A DNA stretch of 25,445 bases from NCBI GenBank assembly GCA_002690755.1, contig NZFT01000019.1, forward strand, positions 1 through 25,445. The letters run 5' to 3'. Source of the DNA: Phycisphaerae bacterium. Lineage in GTDB: Bacteria; Planctomycetota; Phycisphaerae; Phycisphaerales; SM1A02. The notes under the pieces were generated by a model. The model was not told the origin of the DNA and did not search any database. It saw only the letters and a list, made by a program, of their open reading frames with translations. This document shows, one piece after another, positions 6,537 through 14,843 of the stretch (position 1 is its first letter; each line of letters starts with the position of its first letter). A program made the translations under genes and the position numbers.

Positions 6537-8420
6537 GTGACACCATCGGTCGCGAAGTCTCGATGGCCCGATGCCCGGGCCCTCCGCGACGCGCTGGGCG
6601 TGATGCTCCTGATCGCCGCGGTCGTCTCCGGTTCCGCCCCGGTGACCGCGAATCCGACGTCGCGGACCCAGTCTCCGGCCTCGGAGACCTACGAGTCGAT
6701 CGGCGATCGCCGCCTTCGGTCCGCGATCGACGCGGTCTGGCCCGCGGCTCCGGCGGTCGACACCACCTCGCCGCCTCCGGATCTCGTCGAGCGGTCGGGG
6801 TTTCTGGTGCAGGTGACGCCGGTGATCGGTGAAGACGGAACGCCGCTCGAGGAGTGGGTGGTCGAGGAGGCGGATGGCTCGATCCTCGTGGTGGCCACCC
6901 GACGGGATTCCATCGCCCCGCGCCTGCGAAGCATGGTTCGACTGCGGGGACGGTTCGCGGGCGCCATCGAGACGCGGGCTCGAGACGGCCGGATTCGTCG
7001 ATGGCCGTTGTTCGTCGGCCGACCCCTCGAGCCCGGACCGCCCACGGAGGATCCGCGTCTCTGGATCACCGGCGCGGTCGCGATCCTCGCCCTCGGTCTC
7101 CTCGTTCTTCGTCGCCGCATCCGCCGAAGCGTGCCGGCATCCGTCGGGGCGGGATCTCCGTCGGCGCGGGATTCGAAGCCCGGTTCCGGAGTCCGGACCG
7201 CTTCCGAGCCGAAGAACCTCCCGTCCGATCCCGCCGACGCACTCGAAGTGCTTGCGGCCGGCCGCCAACCCCCGGAGCCTTTCGTCATGCATCGCCGTCG
7301 ACTCGAGTTCGAGCATGCGTCGACCACCGTTCTGGTGGGTCGGGGTCTGCTGCCGCGGGCCTGGGAACTGATCGCCGAGGCGATCGGTCGATCGACCGAC
7401 GTTCGGTCGTTCGTGGGCGTCGATCCGGGCCCCGAGCGGGTGGTCGAAGCGACGCACCTGCCGTCGCTGCTTGGGGGGCTCGAGGGCCTCGGCGATGCGG
7501 TGACTGCGAACGTGGAGGCGTCCGAATCCGCGAAATCGATGCCCGGCGTCGAGGCGCTCTGGGATCACATGCTCGAGTCCGGGATCGATCGTCGGTCGGT
7601 GGTCGTCGCGCTGGGTGGCGGAATCACGTGCGACGTCGTGGGCTATGCGGCGAGCGGTTGGATGCGGGGGATCTCGCTCGTGCTCTGTCCATCCACGCTG
7701 CTCGGGATGGTCGATGCCGCGATCGGTGGGAAGACCGGCGTGAATCGACGGCTTCCGAGCGGTGGACTCGGCAAGAACCTCGTGGGGGCGTTCTGGCCCG
7801 CCCGGCTCGTGATCTGCGATTGCGACGTCCTTCAGACGCTGGACGAGCGTGCGTTCCGGTCAGGTCTGGCGGAGTGCGTGAAGCACGCCGTCATCGAAGG
7901 TCCGGACGCGATGTCGTCGCTCGAACGGGAACTTCCCGGCGTGCTCGGTCGCGATCCGGAGGTGCTGAGCCGGTTCATCGACCGGTCGGCCGGCGTCAAG
8001 ATCGGAATCGTCGAGCGGGATCCACGGGAAGCCGGTGATCGGGCGCTGCTGAATCTCGGGCACACCTTCGCCCATGCGATCGAAAGCCGCACCGAACTGG
8101 GGCTCACCCACGGGGAGGCGGTGGCGATCGGGCTCGTCGCGGCCTGCCGTGCCGCGGTCGCCGCGGGGCTGCAGTCGGGCGGCGGGATGGAGGATCGGAT
8201 CCGAGCCGTCCTTCGAGCGGCCGGGCTTCCCACCGGGCTTCCGGGGGTCGGGGAGCCGGATCTCGATGACTTGATGGTCGCGATGCGCGTCGACAAGAAG
8301 GCGAGCCAGGGTCGAATTCGCCTGGTCCTTCCGAAGGGCATCGGGGATGTGGTGGTGTTCGAGGACCCCGGTGATGTCGTCATCCGGGCCGGCTGGCGTG
8401 CGGTGATCGACGACGGGTGA
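6537..8420 (+). CDS. aroB: Membrane-anchored extracytoplasmic domain fused to 3-dehydroquinate synthase (AroB)
   Basis: One 627-codon frame from GTG 6537. Residues 18-38 look like a signal peptide. Residues 85-165 form a small beta-rich domain. Residues 175-191 are a transmembrane helix followed by RRRIRR, so what follows should be cytosolic. After a disordered linker, residues 251-627 are a complete 3-dehydroquinate synthase of the shikimate pathway: VVVALGGGITCDVVG, CPSTLLGMVDAAIGGKTG (384-401), GLAECVKHAVI (443-453), and zinc histidines in NLGHTFAHAIE and THGEAVAIG. An in-frame ATG at 7287 (Met251) has GGAG 9 nt upstream and would give a soluble 377-residue AroB of normal length. The gene may therefore make a membrane form, a soluble form or both. 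The AroB call is firm. The N-terminal domain I do not recognise. Confidence 0.88.
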   Translation: MTPSVAKSRWPDARALRDALGVMLLIAAVVSGSAPVTANPTSRTQSPASETYESIGDRRLRSAIDAVWPAAPAVDTTSPPPDLVERSGFLVQVTPVIGEDGTPLEEWVVEEADGSILVVATRRDSIAPRLRSMVRLRGRFAGAIETRARDGRIRRWPLFVGRPLEPGPPTEDPRLWITGAVAILALGLLVLRRRIRRSVPASVGAGSPSARDSKPGSGVRTASEPKNLPSDPADALEVLAAGRQPPEPFVMHRRRLEFEHASTTVLVGRGLLPRAWELIAEAIGRSTDVRSFVGVDPGPERVVEATHLPSLLGGLEGLGDAVTANVEASESAKSMPGVEALWDHMLESGIDRRSVVVALGGGITCDVVGYAASGWMRGISLVLCPSTLLGMVDAAIGGKTGVNRRLPSGGLGKNLVGAFWPARLVICDCDVLQTLDERAFRSGLAECVKHAVIEGPDAMSSLERELPGVLGRDPEVLSRFIDRSAGVKIGIVERDPREAGDRALLNLGHTFAHAIESRTELGLTHGEAVAIGLVAACRAAVAAGLQSGGGMEDRIRAVLRAAGLPTGLPGVGEPDLDDLMVAMRVDKKASQGRIRLVLPKGIGDVVVFEDPGDVVIRAGWRAVIDDG

Positions 8421-8571
8421 ACCGGGCAGGGGGTCCTCCGAAGTTTCGCGGTTCGTCAAGTTTGGAGCGGAATCCGCCGCTCGGCCGATCTCTTCGAAGT
8501 TCGGGCCCGGGCTGCTCATCGTGAGGCACCGCGCCGCTTCGGCCGAAAACACCCGCGAGTATCGGTTACCC

Positions 8572-9897
8572 ATGCGGATCATCTCGATCGTCAACCAGAA
8601 GGGCGGTTGCGGCAAGACCACGACCGCCGTGAATCTCGCCGCCGTGCTCGCGTCCATAGGGCGTCGGGTCATGCTCGTGGATCTCGATCCTCAGGGGCAC
8701 TGTGCCGCGGCATTGGGCGTCCCCGAAGACGAGATCGAATACAGCAGCATCGATCTTCTCCTCGATCCCCCCGGGCATCCGCTCGCACCTTCACAGGTCG
8801 CGGGCATGACATGGGAGGTCGCGTACGGTCTGCGGCTTCTTCCCAGCACCGTCCGGCTCGCCCGGGCGGAAGCGCCCGGCGGGGGCCTCATGCAGGCCGG
8901 TGATCGAGATCGACGGTTGAAGCGGGGGTTGGAGGCGTTCGCGGACACGATGGACTACTGCCTGGTCGACTGTCCTCCGACCATCGGCATGCTCACCTTC
9001 AACGCGCTTCGCGCCGCCGACGAGGTCGTCGTGCCGGTCGAGACGGGTTTCCTCGCGACTCGTGGCGCGCACCGTCAGTGGACGACCCTGCGGGCGATGG
9101 CGGCGCGGATCGGCCGACCGATGCGGGCCCGACTCGTCCCGAATCTCCTTCATACCGAGCGAACCCTCGATCGAGATCTTCTGGACGCGATGCGGGATCG
9201 GTTCGGGTCCGGTGTCTCGCCCCATCCGATTCGAGATCACGTGGAGATCCGGGAGGCGACCGCTTTCGGTCGGGCGGTGATCGAACATGCCCCGGAATCC
9301 GAAGCGAGCGCCGACTATCAGCGGCTCGCGGCGTGGATCGAGACCGAATCGGCCACGGTGATCGAACCGCCCGGGGCCGAGGCGGAGCCGTCCACGGAGG
9401 ACCGTCCGGACGTCGATTCCACGTCGCCCGCGCTTGGTGACGACTCGGGGGTTCGCGAAGTCGAGATCTCCGGTCGTGCGGCCGAACTCGTCGGCCGGCT
9501 TCGACCCGGTGGCGGGGCCCGTCCCGCGGCCCCGATCCGACCCGAAGGCAACCGGGTGCGGATCGTCCAGCCCGCGATGCTCGGCGGTCACATCGCGGTG
9601 ACCGGCGATTTCAACCAGTGGCACGAGGCGGGGCTTCCGCTGCGACCGATCGAAGGCCATCTCGACGGCGATCGCTGGGTCGGGATCGAACTGCCGGTCG
9701 CAGGCTCGGTCCGCTACCGACTCGTGGTGGATGGGCGAACGATGCTCGATCCCGCGAACCCGCACGTGGCCGAAGGCCCCGATGGCCGACCGGCGAGCGT
9801 GCTGATGATCGACGCCACGACCTCCGGGGCGGCATCCGCGTCGCCCACCTTCGTGGACCTCGGCACCGCCGGAGGCGGTGATACCCTTTCGACCTGA
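8572..9897 (+). CDS. ParA/Soj-type ATPase with C-terminal CBM48 (glycogen-binding-like) domain
   Basis: A 441-residue fusion. Residues 1-258 are a ParA ATPase: deviant Walker A KGGCGKTTT (10-18), VDLDPQG (36-42), Walker B-like DYCLVDCPPTIG (128-139) and VPNLLHTERT near 189. ParA proteins dimerise on ATP and position DNA or other cargo. A low-complexity acidic/proline linker (259-325) leads to an early-set beta-sandwich of the AMPK-beta/CBM48 type at 328-413, marked by VTGDFNQW (343-350), RYRLVVDG (381-388) and DPANPHVAE (393-401). No ParB-like gene is adjacent. ATG 8572 is chosen because the P-loop strand starts there; GTG 8521 would add 17 residues with no homology. The pairing of partition ATPase and carbohydrate-binding fold suggests a cargo that is not DNA, but this is inference. 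The next gene is a P-loop-less relative. Confidence 0.85.
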   Translation: MRIISIVNQKGGCGKTTTAVNLAAVLASIGRRVMLVDLDPQGHCAAALGVPEDEIEYSSIDLLLDPPGHPLAPSQVAGMTWEVAYGLRLLPSTVRLARAEAPGGGLMQAGDRDRRLKRGLEAFADTMDYCLVDCPPTIGMLTFNALRAADEVVVPVETGFLATRGAHRQWTTLRAMAARIGRPMRARLVPNLLHTERTLDRDLLDAMRDRFGSGVSPHPIRDHVEIREATAFGRAVIEHAPESEASADYQRLAAWIETESATVIEPPGAEAEPSTEDRPDVDSTSPALGDDSGVREVEISGRAAELVGRLRPGGGARPAAPIRPEGNRVRIVQPAMLGGHIAVTGDFNQWHEAGLPLRPIEGHLDGDRWVGIELPVAGSVRYRLVVDGRTMLDPANPHVAEGPDGRPASVLMIDATTSGAASASPTFVDLGTAGGGDTLST

Positions 9898-9901
9898 CAT
9901 C

Positions 9902-9952
9902 GTTTCGACCCGACCTTGTTCGCGACGCCTTCCGGCGTCACTCGTTCGAAAC
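9902..9952 (+). other. Nested inverted repeat upstream of the MinD-like gene
   Basis: An outer pair GTTTCGA/TCGAAAC (9902-9908 with 9946-9952) encloses a perfect 6-bp hairpin GACGCC-TTCC-GGCGTC (9924-9939). It fills most of the 70-nt gap between the ParA-CBM48 gene and the next gene and ends 3 nt before the GGAG of that gene at 9956-9959. There is no T-tract, so an intrinsic terminator is unlikely. It could be an mRNA leader structure or an operator. Confidence 0.3.
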
Positions 9953-9967
9953 ACCGGAGCGTGAAGC

Positions 9968-11428
9968 ATGGATGCGGCCCGCGACCCCTTTGAAGAACTC
10001 ACCGATCTCTTCCTCAGCGATGATCCCACCCCGGATGCCTCGGAAGGAGACGCCACGTCCGCGACCGTCGCTTCGCCGGCCGAGTCGAAGCTGACCATCG
10101 CGATCTGCGGTCACCTGCCGGTGATGGCGGGGCTCTGGGTCACGCAGTACGCCGACCGGGTCGCGGAGGCGCATGGCTCGACCGGACTCGTTCGGCTGGA
10201 GGGTGGTCGTTGCTCGGTCGAGATCTTCCGATCATCGCGTCGCGTGGAACGGCCCCAGGGAGTCGACCTCGCCACCGCGTCCGGCGTGCTCGCCGAGGGG
10301 ATTCGACGGTGGGTGGTCTGTGTCGACGACCGCGATGCGGCGGAGGCGGTTCGCGCCGGCGCCGATGAAGTCGTCATCCTGACCGCGGCGGAGCGGCCCG
10401 CGGTGATCGAGGCCTACCGCCTCGCGAAGAGCGCGGCCGCGCGGGTCGCGGCCGAGCATCCGCTCGATCTCGGACTGGTCGTGGTCGGTGCCGATGAGGA
10501 TCGCGCCAGCGGCGCGGCGGGCGTGTTGTCCGAAGCCGCGAGTCGTCATCTCGATCGTCCGTTTCCCGTGGTGGCGACGGTTCGCCGGCTCGACGTGGTG
10601 GAGGGATCCCAGCGAATCATGTTCGAGGAGTCGGTCCGGCGAACCGCGCAGGAGGTGGTCACGTCGATTCGGGCTGCGCTCGACGTCGAGGGTTTCGAGT
10701 CACCGGAACCGGTTTCCACGCCAACGCCGTCCGCCGGCGATGCGGCACCCGACGGCGTCGGACTGCGACTCGCCGGTTTCGAGGAGTCGATTGATCACGA
10801 CGATCCACCGAAGACCGTCCGTCCCGCGCCGGTGCGTCGCACGGGGATCGGGATGCAGCCCCTCTTTCCCGGGGAGCCGCCGAAGCGAGCCGGGGTTCGT
10901 CCGGTCCGGCTGGGTCCGGCCCCGACCGGTGAGGCGGGCGTGCCCGCGTTCCGGTCGACCGATGAATCCCCGGCGTCCGAGATCGAGGCGTCGTCCGAAT
11001 CCTCGTTCGAAGACGGGTTCGATGTCGTGGAGGCCGTGCCGGCGGGCGAGGCCGCGGCGACCGGGTCGAGTGAGGCGACGGACTGGTCCCGATGGATCGA
11101 CGGCATTTCGGTCGCGAGATTCCGCTGTCCGATCGCCCCCGAGGTCGAATTCGGCCTCGACGAGGACGGCCGACTGCACCTGCTGTGCGGGCACTCGGCG
11201 ATCGAGTCCATGCGGGTCGCGGAAGCGTGGCTTCGTACGAACCGGGATCTCGTCGCGCTGGCCACCGGCTTCACCGGTGACGTGGTGCTTCACGTCTTCA
11301 CCCGCGATGCACCGGCGGTCGCCGACCTACACCGGACGGGGATTCGCCTCCATCTGCTCGTCGACGAAGGCGAAGACGGCCGCTGCCTGCCGTTGAACAC
11401 CGCATCGAACGCATCGACGCCCGCCTGA
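9968..11428 (+). CDS. MinD/ParA-fold protein without a P-loop, with a separate C-terminal domain
   Basis: A 486-residue protein. Residues 40-240 follow the MinD/FlhG fold: a first strand (KLTIAICGH, 41-49) where a P-loop would be expected, then ADEVVILTAAERPAVIEAYRL (132-152 region) and LDLGLVVVGADED (166-178), both typical of MinD strands. The Walker A lysines and glycines are absent, so ATP binding is doubtful. A long acidic/proline linker (about 240-375) leads to a C-terminal domain (375-470; WSRWIDGISVARFRCP, LHLLCGHSAIESMRVAEAWL) that I do not recognise. The start ATG 9968 has GGAG 8 nt upstream. It lies 70 nt behind the ParA-CBM48 gene on the same strand. A catalytic ATPase next to a degenerate relative suggests the two proteins form a mixed complex. 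Its function is unknown. Confidence 0.7.
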   Translation: MDAARDPFEELTDLFLSDDPTPDASEGDATSATVASPAESKLTIAICGHLPVMAGLWVTQYADRVAEAHGSTGLVRLEGGRCSVEIFRSSRRVERPQGVDLATASGVLAEGIRRWVVCVDDRDAAEAVRAGADEVVILTAAERPAVIEAYRLAKSAAARVAAEHPLDLGLVVVGADEDRASGAAGVLSEAASRHLDRPFPVVATVRRLDVVEGSQRIMFEESVRRTAQEVVTSIRAALDVEGFESPEPVSTPTPSAGDAAPDGVGLRLAGFEESIDHDDPPKTVRPAPVRRTGIGMQPLFPGEPPKRAGVRPVRLGPAPTGEAGVPAFRSTDESPASEIEASSESSFEDGFDVVEAVPAGEAAATGSSEATDWSRWIDGISVARFRCPIAPEVEFGLDEDGRLHLLCGHSAIESMRVAEAWLRTNRDLVALATGFTGDVVLHVFTRDAPAVADLHRTGIRLHLLVDEGEDGRCLPLNTASNASTPA

Positions 11429-11452
11429 TCCGCCGCTGGCCGGCCCCGCCGA

Positions 11453-12379
11453 TCAGCTCGTCGGGAAGAGCAGCTGGATCTGGAATCGAATCGTCCATTC
11501 GCCGACCGCGTCGGGACGGACCGCGTTGTAGAAGCCCTGCAACTGAATGTTCACCGGTTGCGAGCCGAGCCGCATGATGCGTCCGATGCCGCCGCCGAGC
11601 GGGATCGTCCACCGATCGTCCGAACTCGCCTCCCAGTCCGCGGTGAGCACCGGCGAGGTGGTCAGATACCAGCCCTTGTCCATGTTGTAGTTGACGAACG
11701 GCTGGAACAGGAAGGCGTTCACGTCGGCGGCGTCCGAGGGGCCCGCGTACGACCACACGTTCTGGACGAGCCCTCCAACCACCCAGGGGCCGTTCATGGA
11801 GAGCATCACCAGGCTCGGGCCGGCGGTCCACTTGTCGCTGCCCAGTCTCGCGGAGGAGGCGGTCGGGAACTGCAGGACCGGTCCGACGCCCCAGATCAGG
11901 CCGTCGGTCTTCGCCGGCGAGAAGAACCCCGTGAACTGAAGATTGCCGATTCCGAAGTCGCTGGAGATTCCACTGGCCGGCGACGGTGAGTTGACCACCG
12001 GCAGGATCGTGCGGGTGATCAGGTTGATGTCTTCGGTGAGGTTGATCGGGATCACCGGCTGGACGTTGAGCACCCACTGCGCGTTGTCGTTGGGTCCGGT
12101 CGGGAAGGTCAGGTTGTTCTGGAACGGCAGGCTGATCATGTCCGCGACCGGGTTCTGCGAGGCCTTTGCGAGGGCTTCGGTGTTCCCGGCGGTCGGATCG
12201 GCTTCGTATTCGGTGACCACGCCCTCGTCGTCATCACGGGTGCCCGTCGCGGTCGAGGCGGCGGACCCGTCATCCTGCAGCGCCAGGATTCCGGCCGCGA
12301 AGTCGAGCTCGACCGACGTGTCGGCGGCCAGGGGCGTGACGATGATGGAAAGGGCCAGGGTGGTGGTGAGCCGGTTCAT
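11453..12379 (-). CDS. Predicted outer-membrane beta-barrel protein (neuromedin U/transporter-like family)
   Basis: A 308-residue exported protein. The signal peptide is residues 1-19 (MNRLTTTLALSIIVTPLAA). After a short acidic segment comes the family landmark NPVADMISLPFQNN, then alternating amphipathic strands (WVLNVQPVIPINL, DFGIGNLQFTGFFSP, GVGPVLQFPTAS) and a C-terminal strand IRFQIQLLFPTS. This is the pattern of the bacterial proteins annotated as neuromedin U or transporter, taken to be barrels of the outer membrane; cargo is unknown. GAGGAGGT lies 4 nt before the ATG, the strongest ribosome-binding site in the window. The 63-nt gap to the upstream dipeptidase gene is unusually AT-rich (TATTTAATTC on the minus strand), so it may have its own promoter. 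It converges with the MinD-like gene, with 24 nt between the stops. Confidence 0.8.
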   Translation of the reverse strand: MNRLTTTLALSIIVTPLAADTSVELDFAAGILALQDDGSAASTATGTRDDDEGVVTEYEADPTAGNTEALAKASQNPVADMISLPFQNNLTFPTGPNDNAQWVLNVQPVIPINLTEDINLITRTILPVVNSPSPASGISSDFGIGNLQFTGFFSPAKTDGLIWGVGPVLQFPTASSARLGSDKWTAGPSLVMLSMNGPWVVGGLVQNVWSYAGPSDAADVNAFLFQPFVNYNMDKGWYLTTSPVLTADWEASSDDRWTIPLGGGIGRIMRLGSQPVNIQLQGFYNAVRPDAVGEWTIRFQIQLLFPTS

Positions 12380-12442
12380 GAAACCTCCTCGGTCGGACTT
12401 TTTCGTTGCAGGCGATCGCGCGTGTTGAATTAAATACCAGAT

Positions 12443-13438
12443 TCACCGATTCGGTGTTAGTAGTCGCTCGAGCCAGCGTCGCCAGTTCCCGGAACGGAAA
12501 CCGTGGCACGCATCGGCAGGCCATCCGCGGCCCGCGAGTCCCTCGGTCAGGCGATCGAGGTTGCGGAGATCCCGCAGGCCGATCGGAAGGGCCGAACCGG
12601 GAAAACCTCCGTCGGCATCGGAGCCGAGGCCGACGCGATCCCGACCGGCGATCGACGCCACGTGCTCGACGTGGTCCAGGCAGTCCTCGATCGTCGCGTC
12701 ACGATCTTCGCCGTGAAGGAAGCGGCCGAAGAGATTCAGTCCGATCACCCCGTCCCGCGCGGCGATGGCCTCGATCTGGTCGTCGCGAAGATGTCGTGGA
12801 TTTCGACCGGTGATCGCCGCGGCGTTCGAGTGGGTCGCGCACACCGGGCCTCGCGATCGGTGGAGCACGTCGTCGAACGCCGCTTCGGAAAGATGCGAGA
12901 GATCGTGGGCGATGCCATGTTCCTCGAACGCGTCGACGATGGCTTCGCCCGCCGGCGTGAGGCCGCCGGGGACGCCGTTTCCGCCGGCGTAACGGGAGCC
13001 TCGCGCCCAACTCAGGCCCACGATTCGAAGTCCGCGTCGGTGCCACGCGTCGACCGCGTCCGGGCCGGTGATCGGATCGGCGCACTCCATGAGGATCACC
13101 AGCCGGGGAACGTGTTCGTGATCGAGATCCGACCGGTCACGCACGATCCGCACCCGACCGGCCCGTTCCTCGGACTCGTACCACTCCAACTGCCGAAGGC
13201 CCGCGGTCTCCGCCGCGGCGGCGTCGTCCGCCGCGTAGGCGGCGGGTTCTTCGGCGGGGCCATCGCGTTCGGTGAAGATCGTCGCGAAGGCGGTGTGGAT
13301 CCGGGCATCGGCGAGATCGGGCCAGCTCACGGTCGCATCCAGGCCGGCCTCCCGGGTGCCGGTGAGGAAGTCGCGTCCCTCGCCGGCCAGATAGGCGAGG
13401 TCGAGATGAGCATCGATCCAGGCGAGGTCGTTCGGCAT
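12443..13438 (-). CDS. Membrane dipeptidase family (M19) metallopeptidase
   Basis: A 331-residue enzyme of the renal dipeptidase family, which hydrolyses dipeptides with two zinc ions. The ligands are in place: HLD (H11, D13; IDAHLDLAYL), bridging E118 (ILMECAD), H182 in HDLSHLS and H203 in ATHSNA, with the conserved DADGG region at D274 (GLGSDADGGFP). There is no signal peptide, so it is probably cytosolic, as many bacterial members are. The stop codon lies in a small inverted repeat, CACCGA-A-TCGGTG, followed by AT-rich DNA, which may weaken transcription into the next gene. It is divergent from the DUF2752 gene across a 120-bp gap. Confidence 0.9.
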   Translation of the reverse strand: MPNDLAWIDAHLDLAYLAGEGRDFLTGTREAGLDATVSWPDLADARIHTAFATIFTERDGPAEEPAAYAADDAAAAETAGLRQLEWYESEERAGRVRIVRDRSDLDHEHVPRLVILMECADPITGPDAVDAWHRRGLRIVGLSWARGSRYAGGNGVPGGLTPAGEAIVDAFEEHGIAHDLSHLSEAAFDDVLHRSRGPVCATHSNAAAITGRNPRHLRDDQIEAIAARDGVIGLNLFGRFLHGEDRDATIEDCLDHVEHVASIAGRDRVGLGSDADGGFPGSALPIGLRDLRNLDRLTEGLAGRGWPADACHGFRSGNWRRWLERLLTPNR

Positions 13439-13493
13439 CTCCGCATGCTACGTCGGCGTGATCGATCGGACCGACATGAAACCCGCCTCCCGA

Positions 13494-13519
13494 TGTCGCA
13501 ACCCAAGATCTTGGCGACA
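13494..13519. promoter_or_regulatory. Inverted repeat in the divergent promoter region (possible operator)
   Basis: TGTCGC (13494-13499) and GCGACA (13514-13519) flank a perfect palindrome CAAGATCTTG (13504-13513), with an AACC insertion on the left side. It lies between the divergent dipeptidase and DUF2752 genes, 40 bp before the latter. It could be a transcription-factor site. No regulator gene is adjacent. Confidence 0.3.
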
Positions 13520-13558
13520 TTCGTTGCCTCGTGATCGGGGCCTCGGTAGCCTGTTGGG

Positions 13559-14068
13559 ATGCCTGAAGCACCGGGGAACGCCATTCCGCCACCTCCACCG
13601 AGCGATTGGGCCGCGGTGGGCTGGGGCGGCGCCTCGCCGGAGAGGGCGATCGGACCGGTCCGGCTCGCTTCCGGGCTGGTCGCGTTGATCGCGGCGACGG
13701 TGCTCACGATCGCGTGGATCCTGGTGCCTTCCGATGACGGACTCGGAACGCATCGACAACTTGGAATGCCGCCGTGCAACTGGATCGTCGCGGCGAACAT
13801 GCCGTGCCCGACCTGCGGAATGACCACCGCGTTCAGCCATGCGGCGCACGGTGATCTTCCGGCTTCGTTCGGAACGCAGCCGATGGGTGCCGTCCTTGCG
13901 GTCGTCACCGCGGCCACCGTGCTGGTGGCGGGCTGGACGGCGCTCACCGGCTCGATGCTGGCACCGTTCCTCACCGGTCTCTTCGGACGCCGGCTCTTCT
14001 GGATCTCGATCGTCATGCTGCTGCTTGCATGGGGTTGGAAGATCATGGATCACCGGGGCGTCTTCTGA
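13559..14068 (+). CDS. DUF2752 family integral membrane protein
   Basis: A 169-residue inner-membrane protein. A proline-rich N-terminus is followed by hydrophobic segments at about 34-56, 108-128 and 146-161. The hallmark of the DUF2752 family, CPTCGMTTAF, is at 83-92, with an additional C73. The function of the family is not established; the cysteine pair suggests metal or redox chemistry at the membrane. ATG 13559 follows a short gap after the inverted repeat. The next genes, two lipoproteins, are on the same strand 88 nt downstream. Confidence 0.85.
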   Translation: MPEAPGNAIPPPPPSDWAAVGWGGASPERAIGPVRLASGLVALIAATVLTIAWILVPSDDGLGTHRQLGMPPCNWIVAANMPCPTCGMTTAFSHAAHGDLPASFGTQPMGAVLAVVTAATVLVAGWTALTGSMLAPFLTGLFGRRLFWISIVMLLLAWGWKIMDHRGVF

Positions 14069-14156
14069 TTCACGCCCCGCGTTCACTCGTCAGTCCCGTT
14101 TCTCCCACCGCCTCGTCCCGCTTCGACGTTCGCGGAACCCGCCCGAGACCACACTC

Positions 14157-14843
14157 ATGAACATGATTCATCGCGAACGCTCGATCGGATACCTCCGGGG
14201 CCTCGTCGCCCTCGCGGCGATCACGACCCTCGGCGTTCTCCAGGGATGCCAGATCTTCGGCGTCGCCAGCGTCATCGGTCAGAACATCGAACGCGAGAAG
14301 AAGATCGAGGTGCTCGCGGAGTACGACGGTCTTCGAAACCAGACCGTCGCGGTGCTCGTCCAGACCGACATGGCCACGCTCTACCAGTTCCCGAGCGTGG
14401 TGGCGGACATCGCGGTCAACCTCAGTCGCCGGATCCAGATGAACGTGGAAGGCGTCCAGGTGCTCAACCCCGCGGCCGTCCTCGACTGGACCTATCACCA
14501 GCCAGGCTGGGAGATGATGCCCTACGGCGAGGTCTGCGAAGAACTCGGCGTCGACCGCGTGGTGTGGATCGACGTCTTCGAGTTCCGCCTGAATCCGCCG
14601 GGAAACCGCTGGCAGTGGGAAGGCGTGGCGGGCGCCTCGATCGGCATCGTGGAGGCGGACGGCTTCGATGCCGACGCCTTCTCCGAGAACTACGACGTCA
14701 GTTCCGAATTCCCGAAGATCGCCGAACTCGGGCGGGAGAGCTCGACGGAGGCGAAGATCAAGACCGGCCTCCTCGCGACCTTCGTCCAGCAGGCCGGCTG
14801 GCTCTTCTACGACCACATTGAGGACAAGTATCCCGATGCATGA
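14157..14843 (+). CDS. Predicted lipoprotein of unknown function, first of a tandem related pair
   Basis: A 228-residue protein. The signal peptide ends in GVLQGC, with C31 as the lipidated residue. The mature part has an alpha/beta pattern: NQTVAVLVQTDM near 55, a helix SVVADIAVNLSRRIQ, a second strand GVQVLNP, and VDRVVWIDVFEF near 137. Strand order resembles small periplasmic proteins of the GNA1162/CsgG-like kind, but I cannot confirm this. ATG 14157 is used; a second ATG two codons later is also possible. The next gene overlaps its stop by 8 nt and follows the same strand pattern, so they are translationally coupled and probably work together in the envelope. Confidence 0.8.
   Translation: MNMIHRERSIGYLRGLVALAAITTLGVLQGCQIFGVASVIGQNIEREKKIEVLAEYDGLRNQTVAVLVQTDMATLYQFPSVVADIAVNLSRRIQMNVEGVQVLNPAAVLDWTYHQPGWEMMPYGEVCEELGVDRVVWIDVFEFRLNPPGNRWQWEGVAGASIGIVEADGFDADAFSENYDVSSEFPKIAELGRESSTEAKIKTGLLATFVQQAGWLFYDHIEDKYPDA

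Noticed and set aside
8521..8571. GTG start 17 codons upstream for the ParA-CBM48 gene
   Set aside because: The ParA fold begins at MRIISIVNQKGG; the extra residues match nothing and have no ribosome-binding site.
11425..11456. CTGATC/GATCAG inverted repeat between two convergent stop codons as a shared terminator
   Set aside because: The loop is long, no T-tract follows on either side, and the arms are made largely of the stop codons themselves.
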